Shown: positions 35,272-43,211 of the stretch, in pieces
Numbering within the stretch: the first letter of the stretch is position 1
Layout of the letters: each line of letters begins with the position of its first letter
DNA from: G963665185 sp049723905
GTDB taxonomy: Bacteria > Desulfobacterota > Desulfovibrionia > Desulfovibrionales > Desulfovibrionaceae
NCBI RefSeq assembly: GCF_049723905.1
Contig: NZ_JBJKFD010000001.1
Location: forward strand, 1,302,001 to 1,366,000
Length of the DNA: 64,000 bases
Direction: 5' to 3'
The notes under the pieces: generated by a model
What the model was told of the DNA's origin: nothing
Seen by the model: the letters and a program-made list of their open reading frames with translations, nothing else
Database searches by the model: none
Position numbers and translations under genes: made by a program

Positions 35272-35300
35272 TACCCAAACCTCACCGCCCCAAACAAAAC

Positions 35301-35337
35301 AAGGCCGAAGCGAGTCCACACCGCTTCGGCCTTTTCA
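35301..35337 (+). terminator. Terminator of the FlgC-like gene
   Basis: Perfect 12-bp stem (35301-35312 with 35322-35333), 9-nt loop, then TTCATTTTATTTT. Confidence 0.85.
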
Positions 35338-35360
35338 TTTTATTTTCAGCGTGTTCCCTG

Positions 35361-36623
35361 TCAGATTCGCACGTACTTTTTCTTTGCCAGCGTCACTTTT
35401 TCCAGATAGCGGCGGCTCTCGTCACGGCGGTGCTCGTAGCGCAGTTTGCGGTACACCTCGGCGGGTGAAAGCGAATTGATGACCCGCACGGCCTTGTCCC
35501 TATCCGAAGAAAACGTCCGTAGCACATTGCCTGCCCCACCGTTATACGCGCTTATCACACAATATTCCCGCGACGTGGGGTTGCTGATGCGCTTCAGATA
35601 CTTTGTATCCAGCATATGCAGGTAGGTGCTGCCGTATTGGATGTTGTTGTTGGCATTAAACAGAAACTGGCGCGTGGGCACACCGGATTTTCCGGTCAGA
35701 TACTTTCGTACGTCTTGCCCCGCAGTGGAAGGCACAATCTGCATAAGCCCAAAAGCCGGGGCCGAACTCACGGCAAAGGGGTTGAAGTCGCTTTCCGTTT
35801 GCATGATAGCGTAAACAAGGCTTTTCGATACACCGAACTGCCCGGCCCATTGGGCCACCTGGGTCTTGTACCGGGCCGCACGCACCTCCATGTGGTCCGC
35901 CACCATGGCGATACGCACAGAGTACACGGTACGCACACCTTTATCCGTGCTGATGGGTCGCTTTTGCAAACGGTTGTTCACCAGATAGTCGGCATAACGT
36001 TCCGCCCGCCACTGCCAGCGTATAAACTTGCCGTCCTGGTCGCGCACCTCACCATACAAATACGGTTCCTCCCCCAACTTCACAGGCTTTGCCGAGTACA
36101 TGTCCACGGCCTGCGGGTCACCCGGCGTCAGCAAAGTCGTTACCACGGCTTCACGCAGGCTTTTCAAGGGATTGGCCTGGTCCACGGTTTCCACCACAAC
36201 TTCGCCCTTGTCGAAATTGACAACAGCCCGGCTCTGGTAGTTCTGCGTATATTTGACGTACTTTTTGGGAGTGGCCTTTTCTTCTTCCTTTTTTCCCCAT
36301 TCGCCGCGCACAGCCTTTTCAAAGGCTGCGAGAATCGCCTTGAATTCCTTTTCAAACGATTTCACGTCCCGGGCGAATCCTTCCGGGTCCATGGCAATGG
36401 CTACTGCACGGTGGCCAAGAACATCTGGAGCCGAAGATGGATTGGAAGCAATCCGTACCGTATCGCTTACCGCCTTTTTTATGCAGCCGGTAAGGAGGAT
36501 GGGAAGAAGGAGAAAGACAAAGAGAAGAAAAAAAGTGCGAGGGGAAAACCTCTTGAAAGAGGTTCTTCCCCTCGCGCTCCCTTTTCCAGAACTTTTTATC
36601 CATAAATTCAGTTTGCTGCCCAA
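35361..36623 (-). CDS. Membrane-bound lytic murein transglycosylase, MltC type (lipoprotein)
   Basis: 420 residues. Basic n-region and signal helix end in lipobox LLTGC. A DUF3393-like N-terminal domain precedes the lysozyme-like domain with the catalytic Glu in MQTESDFNPFAVS and the motifs FGLMQIVPSTAG and AYNGGAGN. It cleaves glycan strands to 1,6-anhydro-muropeptides at the outer membrane. The only in-frame start able to include the signal peptide is a TTG at 36623. A strong terminator-like hairpin lies within codons 17-29, which is odd for a coding region. Confidence 0.85.
   Translation of the reverse strand: MGSKLNLWIKSSGKGSARGRTSFKRFSPRTFFLLFVFLLLPILLTGCIKKAVSDTVRIASNPSSAPDVLGHRAVAIAMDPEGFARDVKSFEKEFKAILAAFEKAVRGEWGKKEEEKATPKKYVKYTQNYQSRAVVNFDKGEVVVETVDQANPLKSLREAVVTTLLTPGDPQAVDMYSAKPVKLGEEPYLYGEVRDQDGKFIRWQWRAERYADYLVNNRLQKRPISTDKGVRTVYSVRIAMVADHMEVRAARYKTQVAQWAGQFGVSKSLVYAIMQTESDFNPFAVSSAPAFGLMQIVPSTAGQDVRKYLTGKSGVPTRQFLFNANNNIQYGSTYLHMLDTKYLKRISNPTSREYCVISAYNGGAGNVLRTFSSDRDKAVRVINSLSPAEVYRKLRYEHRRDESRRYLEKVTLAKKKYVRI
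36528..36575 (-). terminator. Terminator-like hairpin inside the MltC 5' coding region
   Basis: On the minus strand an 18-bp stem with one bulge (36537-36575, 2-nt loop) is followed by CAC and then T7 (36534-36528). It begins 48 nt after the TTG start. It has every mark of an intrinsic terminator or attenuator, yet the protein frame continues through it. Confidence 0.7.
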
Positions 36624-36751
36624 CAGAATATACTTCCCGAAGATGAAATTTTATCTTGAAATGGCAAGGGCAAAAGAGTGCCGTTGCACCAAGGCCCACA
36701 GCCAAAATACTGCGTTCAAACTACCACATCGCCTTTTGAAAGAAAAATGAA

Positions 36752-36782
36752 AGGCGGAAAGCCGATCACCGACTTCCCGCCT
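36752..36782 (-). terminator. Terminator of the first 14-Cys protein gene
   Basis: 13-bp stem with two wobble pairs, 5-nt loop, then TTCATTTTTC on the minus strand. Confidence 0.75.
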
Positions 36783-36811
36783 AAAAAAAACGAAATTTTG
36801 TAAAAGAACAA

Positions 36812-37222
36812 TCAGCCACCGCATCCGTTCCTCGGCGCCCCCACGCATGAACGGCCTGCCGGGTTCCACGTTTGGCAGTCGTACGGGCACTCCTGTTCCC
36901 CCATCCAATTTGGAAAATCCACATCCTTCTTGATAGTGTTGTGACAGTTGTTCTTGCACCGTTTGTTCTCGATAGGCTTCTGTCTGTAGCACTCCTCATA
37001 ACTCTTGCCTTGGCGCGCACATTTAGAGATGAACCTGCGGTTTTCTTCTGCACAGTTGTCAAAACAGGGTTCAAAAAGATCCAAGCAATAGTCTACGCAA
37101 TGCGAGCTTCCGGTAGGACAACCGTTTATACATTCAGTCTCTGTCGCCATAGTACCAGAAAACGCAGGTAGCGTCTGCAACACTAAACAAGTGCTGATTA
37201 AAAAAACATTTATTTTTTTCAT
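36812..37222 (-). CDS. Secreted 14-cysteine protein, paralog A
   Basis: 136 residues from the ATG at 37222 (GAGGGG 3-4 nt upstream). A clean signal peptide ends near PAFSG; the mature part of about 115 residues has 14 cysteines with no CxxCH, so disulfides rather than heme are likely. Shared features with the next gene: C-x3-C, FxPCFxNCAEE, C-x3-C (CKNNC), FPNWM and QECPYDCQ. No known family recognised. It sits downstream of paralog B; the 228-bp gap has a partly duplicated flank. Confidence 0.72.
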   Translation of the reverse strand: MKKINVFLISTCLVLQTLPAFSGTMATETECINGCPTGSSHCVDYCLDLFEPCFDNCAEENRRFISKCARQGKSYEECYRQKPIENKRCKNNCHNTIKKDVDFPNWMGEQECPYDCQTWNPAGRSCVGAPRNGCGG

Positions 37223-37449
37223 ATTCCCCTCGCTGTGATTATGAAAATTCGAACAGGCCCAAACATACTGATAAAACTTTAGCACGTTATGTGCCAATAC
37301 AATACCTACCTGCAATCACAATATATTCTTTTTTTTCATCCGCATAAAAAAACATTCGACTGCAAATGGAACAGCCTCCGCCTTTGCAACGTAGACGTCG
37401 ATGCCATCCATAAGCGCGTCTTAAAGCATTTTGTTTTGTAAAAGAACGA

Positions 37450-37881
37450 CTACCAGCCACCGCATCCGTTCATCTTGGCCCCCACGCATGTACGACTTGC
37501 CGGGTTCCACTTCTGACAATCGTACGGGCATTCCTGCTCCGCCATCCAGTTGGGATAATCCACTTCCTTCTTGATGGAACGGCAGTTGTTCTTGCACTGT
37601 GCGTTCACGATGTACAGCAGGTCGCGGCAATGGGTATACCGTGTGGCGTTATTGGGAAACTGCCGTTCGCTGGCAATGCAGTTGGGGATGAATTCGCGGG
37701 CTTCTTCAGCGCACTTGTTGAAGCACGGATCAAAAAGCGAGGAACAATAGTTGTAGCACCCCTGGTCGCCGATGGAACAACCGTCCTGGCATTCACCGTA
37801 CGTCACCATGGTACCGGCAAACGAAGGTACAGCCAGCAAAGACAAACAAAAACCTACCAGCAACACGTATACTTTACTCAT
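37450..37881 (-). CDS. Secreted 14-cysteine protein, paralog B
   Basis: 143 residues from the ATG at 37881 (GGGAGGGAAG upstream). Signal peptide to about PSFAG. Its 14 mature cysteines align one-to-one with paralog A, while sequence between them differs in about half the positions, so the duplication is old and the cysteine frame is under selection. C-terminal motif DYPNWMAEQECPYDCQKWNPA is shared. Role unknown; a disulfide-bonded periplasmic or extracellular protein is the natural reading. Confidence 0.72.
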   Translation of the reverse strand: MSKVYVLLVGFCLSLLAVPSFAGTMVTYGECQDGCSIGDQGCYNYCSSLFDPCFNKCAEEAREFIPNCIASERQFPNNATRYTHCRDLLYIVNAQCKNNCRSIKKEVDYPNWMAEQECPYDCQKWNPASRTCVGAKMNGCGGW

Positions 37882-38118
37882 CTTCCCTCCCCTATGGGCA
37901 CCATCGTAAAATCGACCATAAGCATTATGTATCAATTTATGCACGCGATATGCCAACGACACATCTATCTGAAATCACGACGTTTTCAATATTTTTACCC
38001 ATAGAGAAAACCGCTCGACTGCAAACATTGTGTACACTCGGCTCCCAAATGCCAACAACGTTATACACAACACACAAATCGCTTGCAGAGAGTGTCTCCA
38101 ACTTGATGGCTTCCGCCC

Positions 38119-38742
38119 CTACCCCAAAACAATGTCGTCCAGAGCCTTCCTAGTATGTGTGATGTTTTCCTGTGACTCGGCAGGGTGCCCGACAGCCAGC
38201 AGGCAAACCACGCGCAAATCGTCGGGAATGGCAAGCCTGGCCTTGACCTGCTGTTCATTGAACATGCCGACCCAGCACGTACCAAGGCCCATTTGCACTG
38301 CCCGAAGCATGAGAAAAGCCACCGAAATGCCTACATTCATGGCGCTGGCTCCAAACCTTGCCATTTCCGGGTCCGCTTCCGCTTTTGCAACGTAGGCGTC
38401 AATGCCATCCATGGGGGCGTCTTCGAGCAGCTTGTTTTCCCTGAAAAAAAAGGCACTTGCCTGGGAATCGCGTATGTATCCCTTCAGGTCGGCACAGCAG
38501 ACGAAAAGAGCAGGGGCCTTGGCCAGCCACGTCTGCCCTTTCGAGGCCTCCTTGCTGCCGAACCACTCTTTGGTTTCAGGGTCGGTTACCACCTTGAAAC
38601 GCCAAGGCTGCGAATTCAGGCTCGACGGCGCCAGACGCGCAGCTTCGAGCAATTCCAAAATTTCTCCAGGAGCCAAAGCATGGTCTTTAAACGCACGCAC
38701 ACTGTGCCGCATCAAGATAGCCTGTTTTACATCCATAACCAC
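38119..38742 (-). CDS. Nitroreductase-family flavoprotein
   Basis: About 207 residues. FMN-binding start RHSVRAFKDHAL, APSSLNSQPWRF and C-terminal GLGTCWVGMF. The family covers NAD(P)H-dependent reduction of nitro compounds, quinones or flavins; the physiological substrate is unknown. Start chosen at a GTG (38742) with GGAGG 7 nt upstream; ATG 38736, two codons on, is also possible. Isolated minus-strand gene. Confidence 0.85.
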   Translation of the reverse strand: MVMDVKQAILMRHSVRAFKDHALAPGEILELLEAARLAPSSLNSQPWRFKVVTDPETKEWFGSKEASKGQTWLAKAPALFVCCADLKGYIRDSQASAFFFRENKLLEDAPMDGIDAYVAKAEADPEMARFGASAMNVGISVAFLMLRAVQMGLGTCWVGMFNEQQVKARLAIPDDLRVVCLLAVGHPAESQENITHTRKALDDIVLG

Positions 38743-39003
38743 TCTTTTACCTCCAGCATCCGCCTGTACAGGCAATGAAGTGCAAACATGCAGATACCCT
38801 CTGCATCCATCCCCAACTTCCCCAAATTGCTTATGCTTCAAACTGTTGCCAAATTACATAATTTTTCACAACTTCTCTACATTTTTCAACAGGATGATAG
38901 CGTTAATTTTAAATAAAAGCAGCTCTGTTATACTTAAACGTGGACACAAAGAATGGGGGTATATTATGCCGTAATAAACATGGACACAAAATTGGGGGGT
39001 ATC

Positions 39004-40749
39004 ATGAAAAAAATCAGTTTTACTTTTGCAGCACTGCTGGCCTTTCTGGTATTCTTTGCGTTTGAAGCCATGGCGTGCACAACCATGATAGTTACGCCCA
39101 AAGCCAGTAAGGACGGCTCCATGATGGTAGCCCACTCCGATGACGATGAACTGGGAGACCAGCGGCTTATTTATGTTCCGTCCAAACTGCAGGAAGGACG
39201 GCGAAAAGTTTATTCCGACGCCATGCGCTACCCGCGCATCGTCACCCAGAATCGCGGGCCGGGATACGTAACCAAAGGTTACCCGGACACGGTTCCCGTA
39301 GCCACCGTGGCCTATGACGATATTTGGAAGATTCTGGGGCGGCAACAGCCAAAATCGTATGCTTATTATGACGGCAACTACGGCATCATGAACGAAAAAA
39401 ATCTCATGTTTGGCGAATGCACCAACGCCGCCAATTATGAGCCCCGCTACAATGCAAAACCGACCTCGGACAGTCCGCTCCGTATTTTCTACAGCGCCGC
39501 GCTCTCCCGCATTGCTCTGGAGAACTGCGAATCAGCACGCGAAGCGATCAAACTCATGGGCGGCCTCATCGACAAATTTGGATACTATGCCACAGGCGAA
39601 ACCCTGCTGGTAGCCGACCAGAACGAAGCCTGGGTTTTTGAGATGTGCGCCCTGCCGGACAGCAAGTACCACTCCGCCTGGGTAGCCAAGCGTGTTCCGG
39701 ACGGCGAATTCTTTGTGGCTGCCAACACCTTCCGCATCCGCAAGGTGATCAAAAAAGATCCAGACCATTTTCAGTATTCCAAACTGCTCATTCCCGGCCT
39801 GAAAAAGCTCGGTTGGTGGGATGAGGACAAACAGGGCCCCGTGGACTGGCTGCGCGCCGTCAGCCCCGGCGAGTACAACCATCCCTATTACTCGCTGCGC
39901 CGCGTCTGGCGTGTGCAGGACAGGGTAAACCCGGACCTGGGCCTGTCCCCATGGGTAAAGGATACCTATTCCACGGACTATCCCTTCTCCATCAAGCCGC
40001 GTACCAAAATCGGCCCGCGTGACGTGTTCTCCCTGTACCGCGACCATTACGAAGGCACGCAGTTCGACCTTACCAAAGGCATAGCAGCCGGACCGTATGG
40101 CGACCCGCACCGCTTTGTCGGTCCGTACGACGGCAACCAAAACAATGTGGACAAGGACAAGAAATATTATGGCGCGTGGGAACGGGCCGTCTCCGTCTTC
40201 TACCAGGGCTACACCTACGTATGCCAAACCCGGCCCTACGCCCCAGAAGCCAGCAAGGGCATCCTTTGGTTCGGCCCGGACGTATCCTACACCACCTGCT
40301 TTGTGCCGTTTTTTCCCAAGACGGTGCAGCTTCCCAAGGCGTATCAGACCGGCGACCCGCAAAAATACGATCCGCAGTCGGCCTGGTGGAAGTTCAACCT
40401 GCTGGCCAACTGGTCACGGCTCAACTTCCAGCGCATGACACAGGTAGACATCAAGCCCGTACAGGAAGAACTTGAAGCACAGTCCATTCTCGGTCTCATT
40501 GCCATGGATCAGAAGATAAAGGGACAGCCCGAGGCCGATGCCATGGAAACAGCCCGAAACTTCAGCTTTGCCAATGCCGCCAGAGTACTCCAGAAGTGGC
40601 AGGACCTGACATATACACTGTTTGCCAAGTATTCGGACGGATACATCAATACGCCGGAACAGGAGGAAACCAAAGCCATCGGCTATCCTTCTGACTGGCT
40701 GGACAAAACAGGTTACGCGGATGGCCCCGTGACGTACGACATGAAATAG
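39004..40749 (+). CDS. Peptidase family C69 (dipeptidase), secreted
   Basis: 581 residues. The signal peptide runs directly into MACTTMIV; Cys25 would become the N-terminal nucleophile typical of this Ntn-hydrolase family. Also visible are TPKASKDGSMMVAHSDD, GVFGECTN-like (LMFGECTNAANYEPR) and WVFEMCALP. Likely acts on dipeptides or related amides in the periplasm or outside. The ATG at 39004 follows GGGGGG; a near-copy of this leader (GGACACAAA...GGGGGTAT) lies 50 nt upstream and offers a second ATG. Monocistronic with a terminator. Confidence 0.9.
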   Translation: MKKISFTFAALLAFLVFFAFEAMACTTMIVTPKASKDGSMMVAHSDDDELGDQRLIYVPSKLQEGRRKVYSDAMRYPRIVTQNRGPGYVTKGYPDTVPVATVAYDDIWKILGRQQPKSYAYYDGNYGIMNEKNLMFGECTNAANYEPRYNAKPTSDSPLRIFYSAALSRIALENCESAREAIKLMGGLIDKFGYYATGETLLVADQNEAWVFEMCALPDSKYHSAWVAKRVPDGEFFVAANTFRIRKVIKKDPDHFQYSKLLIPGLKKLGWWDEDKQGPVDWLRAVSPGEYNHPYYSLRRVWRVQDRVNPDLGLSPWVKDTYSTDYPFSIKPRTKIGPRDVFSLYRDHYEGTQFDLTKGIAAGPYGDPHRFVGPYDGNQNNVDKDKKYYGAWERAVSVFYQGYTYVCQTRPYAPEASKGILWFGPDVSYTTCFVPFFPKTVQLPKAYQTGDPQKYDPQSAWWKFNLLANWSRLNFQRMTQVDIKPVQEELEAQSILGLIAMDQKIKGQPEADAMETARNFSFANAARVLQKWQDLTYTLFAKYSDGYINTPEQEETKAIGYPSDWLDKTGYADGPVTYDMK

Positions 40750-40774
40750 CCGGGGAACAACACAAAAAGACAAA

Positions 40775-40808
40775 GGGCCGATCGCTCACTGGGCGACCGG
40801 CCCCTTTT
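40775..40808 (+). terminator. Bidirectional terminator
   Basis: 11-bp stem with one mismatch (40775-40785 with 40793-40803), T run on the plus side and a T-rich run on the minus side; serves the dipeptidase and the convergent small gene. Confidence 0.8.
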
Positions 40809-40820
40809 CTTTTCTGCCTC

Positions 40821-41060
40821 TTATTCGACGCTTCCAGAACGCCGGAACGTGGGGACCTTGGATCCGCCGGACTTGAAAACTTCGTTGACCGTGTCCGCAG
40901 GCACGCCCTGCTGCAACAAAAGCAACGCGAGCAGCCGATTGGTTCTGTTGGTATTGCGCCAGATAACGAGGGGCGCAATAGTTATGCAAATTGCAATGAC
41001 AACAAAGAATAACCAGAAAAAAAAGCCAATGCCGCCCATCATGCCGACCCCGTACATCAT
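40821..41060 (-). CDS. Small single-helix membrane protein
   Basis: 79 residues with a glycine-rich N-terminus, one strong TM helix (FFFWLFFVVIAICITIAPLVIW) and a basic tail with a short amphipathic helix (LLALLLLQQGVPADTVNEVF). GGAGGG precedes the ATG at 41060. No family recognised. Ends at the shared terminator. Confidence 0.65.
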   Translation of the reverse strand: MMYGVGMMGGIGFFFWLFFVVIAICITIAPLVIWRNTNRTNRLLALLLLQQGVPADTVNEVFKSGGSKVPTFRRSGSVE

Positions 41061-41246
41061 TCCCTCCTCATATTTTGAAGTAAACCGGTTTAGCCCGCAC
41101 CTTGGACTTACACCACAACAACAAGATACAGTGCGGGATGCCTTATTCCGGGGTTATTTCATACTCCGAGTTGCTGAAAAGTCCATGCAGGCAAAAGAAC
41201 AGGCTTCTATTTTCATGTTGACATGTTGAAAGCCGAGCGAATAATG

Positions 41247-41285
41247 GCCACTTTCCGACAGGCCCATTCTCTTCCGGAAAGTGGC
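41247..41285. promoter_or_regulatory. Perfect 11-bp inverted repeat upstream of the AEC gene
   Basis: GCCACTTTCCG and CGGAAAGTGGC, 17-nt spacer, ending 57 bp before the transporter ATG and followed by an A-rich stretch. A candidate operator or leader hairpin. Confidence 0.45.
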
Positions 41286-41341
41286 AAAAAAATTCTTTTA
41301 TTGCCTGCCGCTCAATTCACTTCATCTCACTGGATTTATAT

Positions 41342-42307
41342 ATGCTTTCTTCATTAATTCTTATTTTGCCAGTATTTCTGGTTATTGCCTTTGGCATCCT
41401 GCTGGACATCTTCCGGGTAATCCCGAAGGAAACCGGGTCAATCATTGGTTCCTATGTCTTATATGTCGCCCTTCCCGTGCTGCTGATACACATCCTCTCA
41501 AGCGCAACTTCCGACGAAATACTGCACGGCGGTTTCTGGCTCGGCATTTTGAGCGCACAGGTCATCGTCTACATTTTCGGCTATCTGGGAGAATTTCTGT
41601 TCGGCACAAAAAAACACGGCCCAGCCGCAGTCATCGGACTGACCACCAGTTGTTCCAATATGGCTTTCCTGGGCCTGCCCGTTGTCGCCAGCCTCATGCC
41701 CGGAAATCACGAAGCCCTTGTAGCTGCTGGGCTAGCCGCAATTACTCCGAACGTCGTATCCATCCCCTGCCTTGTACAACTCGAATATCTGAAGACTGCG
41801 GACGGCGACCCGAAAAAAACAATCTCCCGGCTCCTCAAATCCATTCTTTTCAACCCGTTTATAATCTCAACCTTTGTTGGATTGTTTTTGGGTCTTAGCG
41901 AAATAGGCCTTTGGGAGCCTGTGGACAAAGCCGCCTCCATGGTGGGCAACACCACTGCCCCCTGCATGTTGCTGGCTCTGGGACTGGACCTACGGGCTAA
42001 AGTACGCTTGGCCGTTACAGGGGATACATTCAATTTCATCAGATTCGGCACCAGCCTCCTGATGAAACTGGTAATCCACCCGCTACTTGCCTGGGGGCTG
42101 CTCTCCCTGATGGGAGTGCACGGCACATGGCTGGCTGTGGGAGTGATAATGAGCGGCACTGCAACCGCACTGATGACCACGGTCATTGCAGATATCTACA
42201 GATGTCTTGCCGCTGATGTCGCCACAATAACCGTTGCGAGCAATATTCTGAACCTTGCCACGCTTACTCTTCTGACCGCGATATTGCATGCGCAGGGGCT
42301 GCTGTAG
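41342..42307 (+). CDS. AEC-family (auxin efflux carrier-like) transporter
   Basis: 321 residues, about ten TM helices. AEC/MdcF features are present: an N-terminal cluster with IPKETGSIIGSYVLYVALPVLLI and the mid-protein TAPCMLLALGLDL, plus a C-terminal STATALMT-like segment (SGTATALMTTVIADIY). Bacterial members carry malonate, malate or other organic acids. Weak ribosome site. No metabolic neighbours define the substrate. Confidence 0.88.
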   Translation: MLSSLILILPVFLVIAFGILLDIFRVIPKETGSIIGSYVLYVALPVLLIHILSSATSDEILHGGFWLGILSAQVIVYIFGYLGEFLFGTKKHGPAAVIGLTTSCSNMAFLGLPVVASLMPGNHEALVAAGLAAITPNVVSIPCLVQLEYLKTADGDPKKTISRLLKSILFNPFIISTFVGLFLGLSEIGLWEPVDKAASMVGNTTAPCMLLALGLDLRAKVRLAVTGDTFNFIRFGTSLLMKLVIHPLLAWGLLSLMGVHGTWLAVGVIMSGTATALMTTVIADIYRCLAADVATITVASNILNLATLTLLTAILHAQGLL

Positions 42308-42455
42308 CGGGGAAACAGCGTTGCCGCTTTGAAGAACCAGGGACAGTTCGTCCACGTACATGATCAACCCCGAACCAACAGGTTAAGAGCGCGAGCATAA
42401 TTTATTAACCTTCCGTAATCATTGAACCGCATACGGTTTTATTCATATTCTTTTC

Positions 42456-42490
42456 AGGGTGTTGATGTGCGCTGCGCACAGCAACACCCT
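42456..42490. repeat. Long near-perfect palindrome
   Basis: 17-bp arms (42456-42472 and 42474-42490) with one mismatch around a single base. No U run on either strand, so it may be an element end or protein site rather than a terminator. Confidence 0.6.
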
Positions 42491-42733
42491 TCCCTTCCAA
42501 ACTTCATGCACTCGCTCGAGCCGAACAAAAACAAAGCCTGCTTTTCCTCAAAACCGACCATGGCTGAAATCCACCTTTCGCCTTCCAAACGACTCTCTGT
42601 GAAATCCGAAAACCGGGAACTGAACGTCGAATCCACGCCTCTGGTCATCGCCTTTCAAAGCAACTGGCGAGAGGGTGGAGTTCTTCCAATTTGGTAGACA
42701 CTTTTTGACTTGAGCTCTCAAAACACGAAAGCC

Positions 42734-42867
42734 TACCTCTTTTCATAATTCAAGGACGACATGTATTCGCCCCCAGAATGCCGCCGATGAGTATTATACC
42801 AGCCTTCAATGGAATCAAACACGGCGACTTTTCCTTTTTCTCTTGATCGAAACGATGTTTTCCAAAG
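42734..42867 (-). pseudogene. IS3-family transposase, C-terminal fragment
   Basis: The minus strand encodes VAVFDSIEGWYNTHRRHS and then GGEYMSSLNYEKR before a stop at 42734. This is the conserved tail of IS3/IS150 DDE transposases (Y-I-E-x-W-Y-N-x-x-R-x-H-S-x-L-x-Y-x-S-P). The frame breaks upstream of about 42867, and no catalytic DDE residues or second ORF remain. Confidence 0.75.
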
Positions 42868-43211
42868 CAGTACCCAAGGGGAAAAAGTACACGTTGTAAT
42901 CGAGTCTGCTTGGAAGCACTCTGAGCACCTTCAAAAATATATTAAATCGGGCATTGCCAAATCCGAGTTATTTAAGCATTCTGGAGGAAGATCGGAGAAC
43001 TTTGAGATACAAGAGTTCGCTGAAGTGGATTGAGTTATCGGCATCATACCGTGCGAGAGTCTGGGCAAAAGCGTGCTGCCGTTTCGACGTCATTGCAGGC
43101 ACTGTTGCCCTTCCCGTGCAAAATAAACGACAAGCGAGACCGCCCGTGCGCTCGTGACACATGCAGCGCACTGGAATCACTTGCCGAAGAAGCACACAAG
43201 GAGAAAAGAGC

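Larger units (their letters stand above)
42308..43211. other. 900-bp non-coding junction with mobile-element debris
   Basis: Contains a 17-bp-arm hairpin (42456-42490) and an IS3 transposase fragment (42734-42867). Small frames at 42422-42697 and 42809-43033 lack ribosome sites and family features; the second overlaps the transposase fragment on the other strand. Reads as a scar between the AEC gene and the ATPase gene. Confidence 0.55.

Noticed and set aside
42367..42395. Second tRNA-Lys remnant
   Set aside because: CTCTTAAC and GGTTCG are present, but spacing is too short for a variable loop and T-stem; kept only as a weak hint.
42422..42697. 91-codon plus-strand frame
   Set aside because: No ribosome site, no domain, and it overlaps the palindrome in a mobile-element scar.
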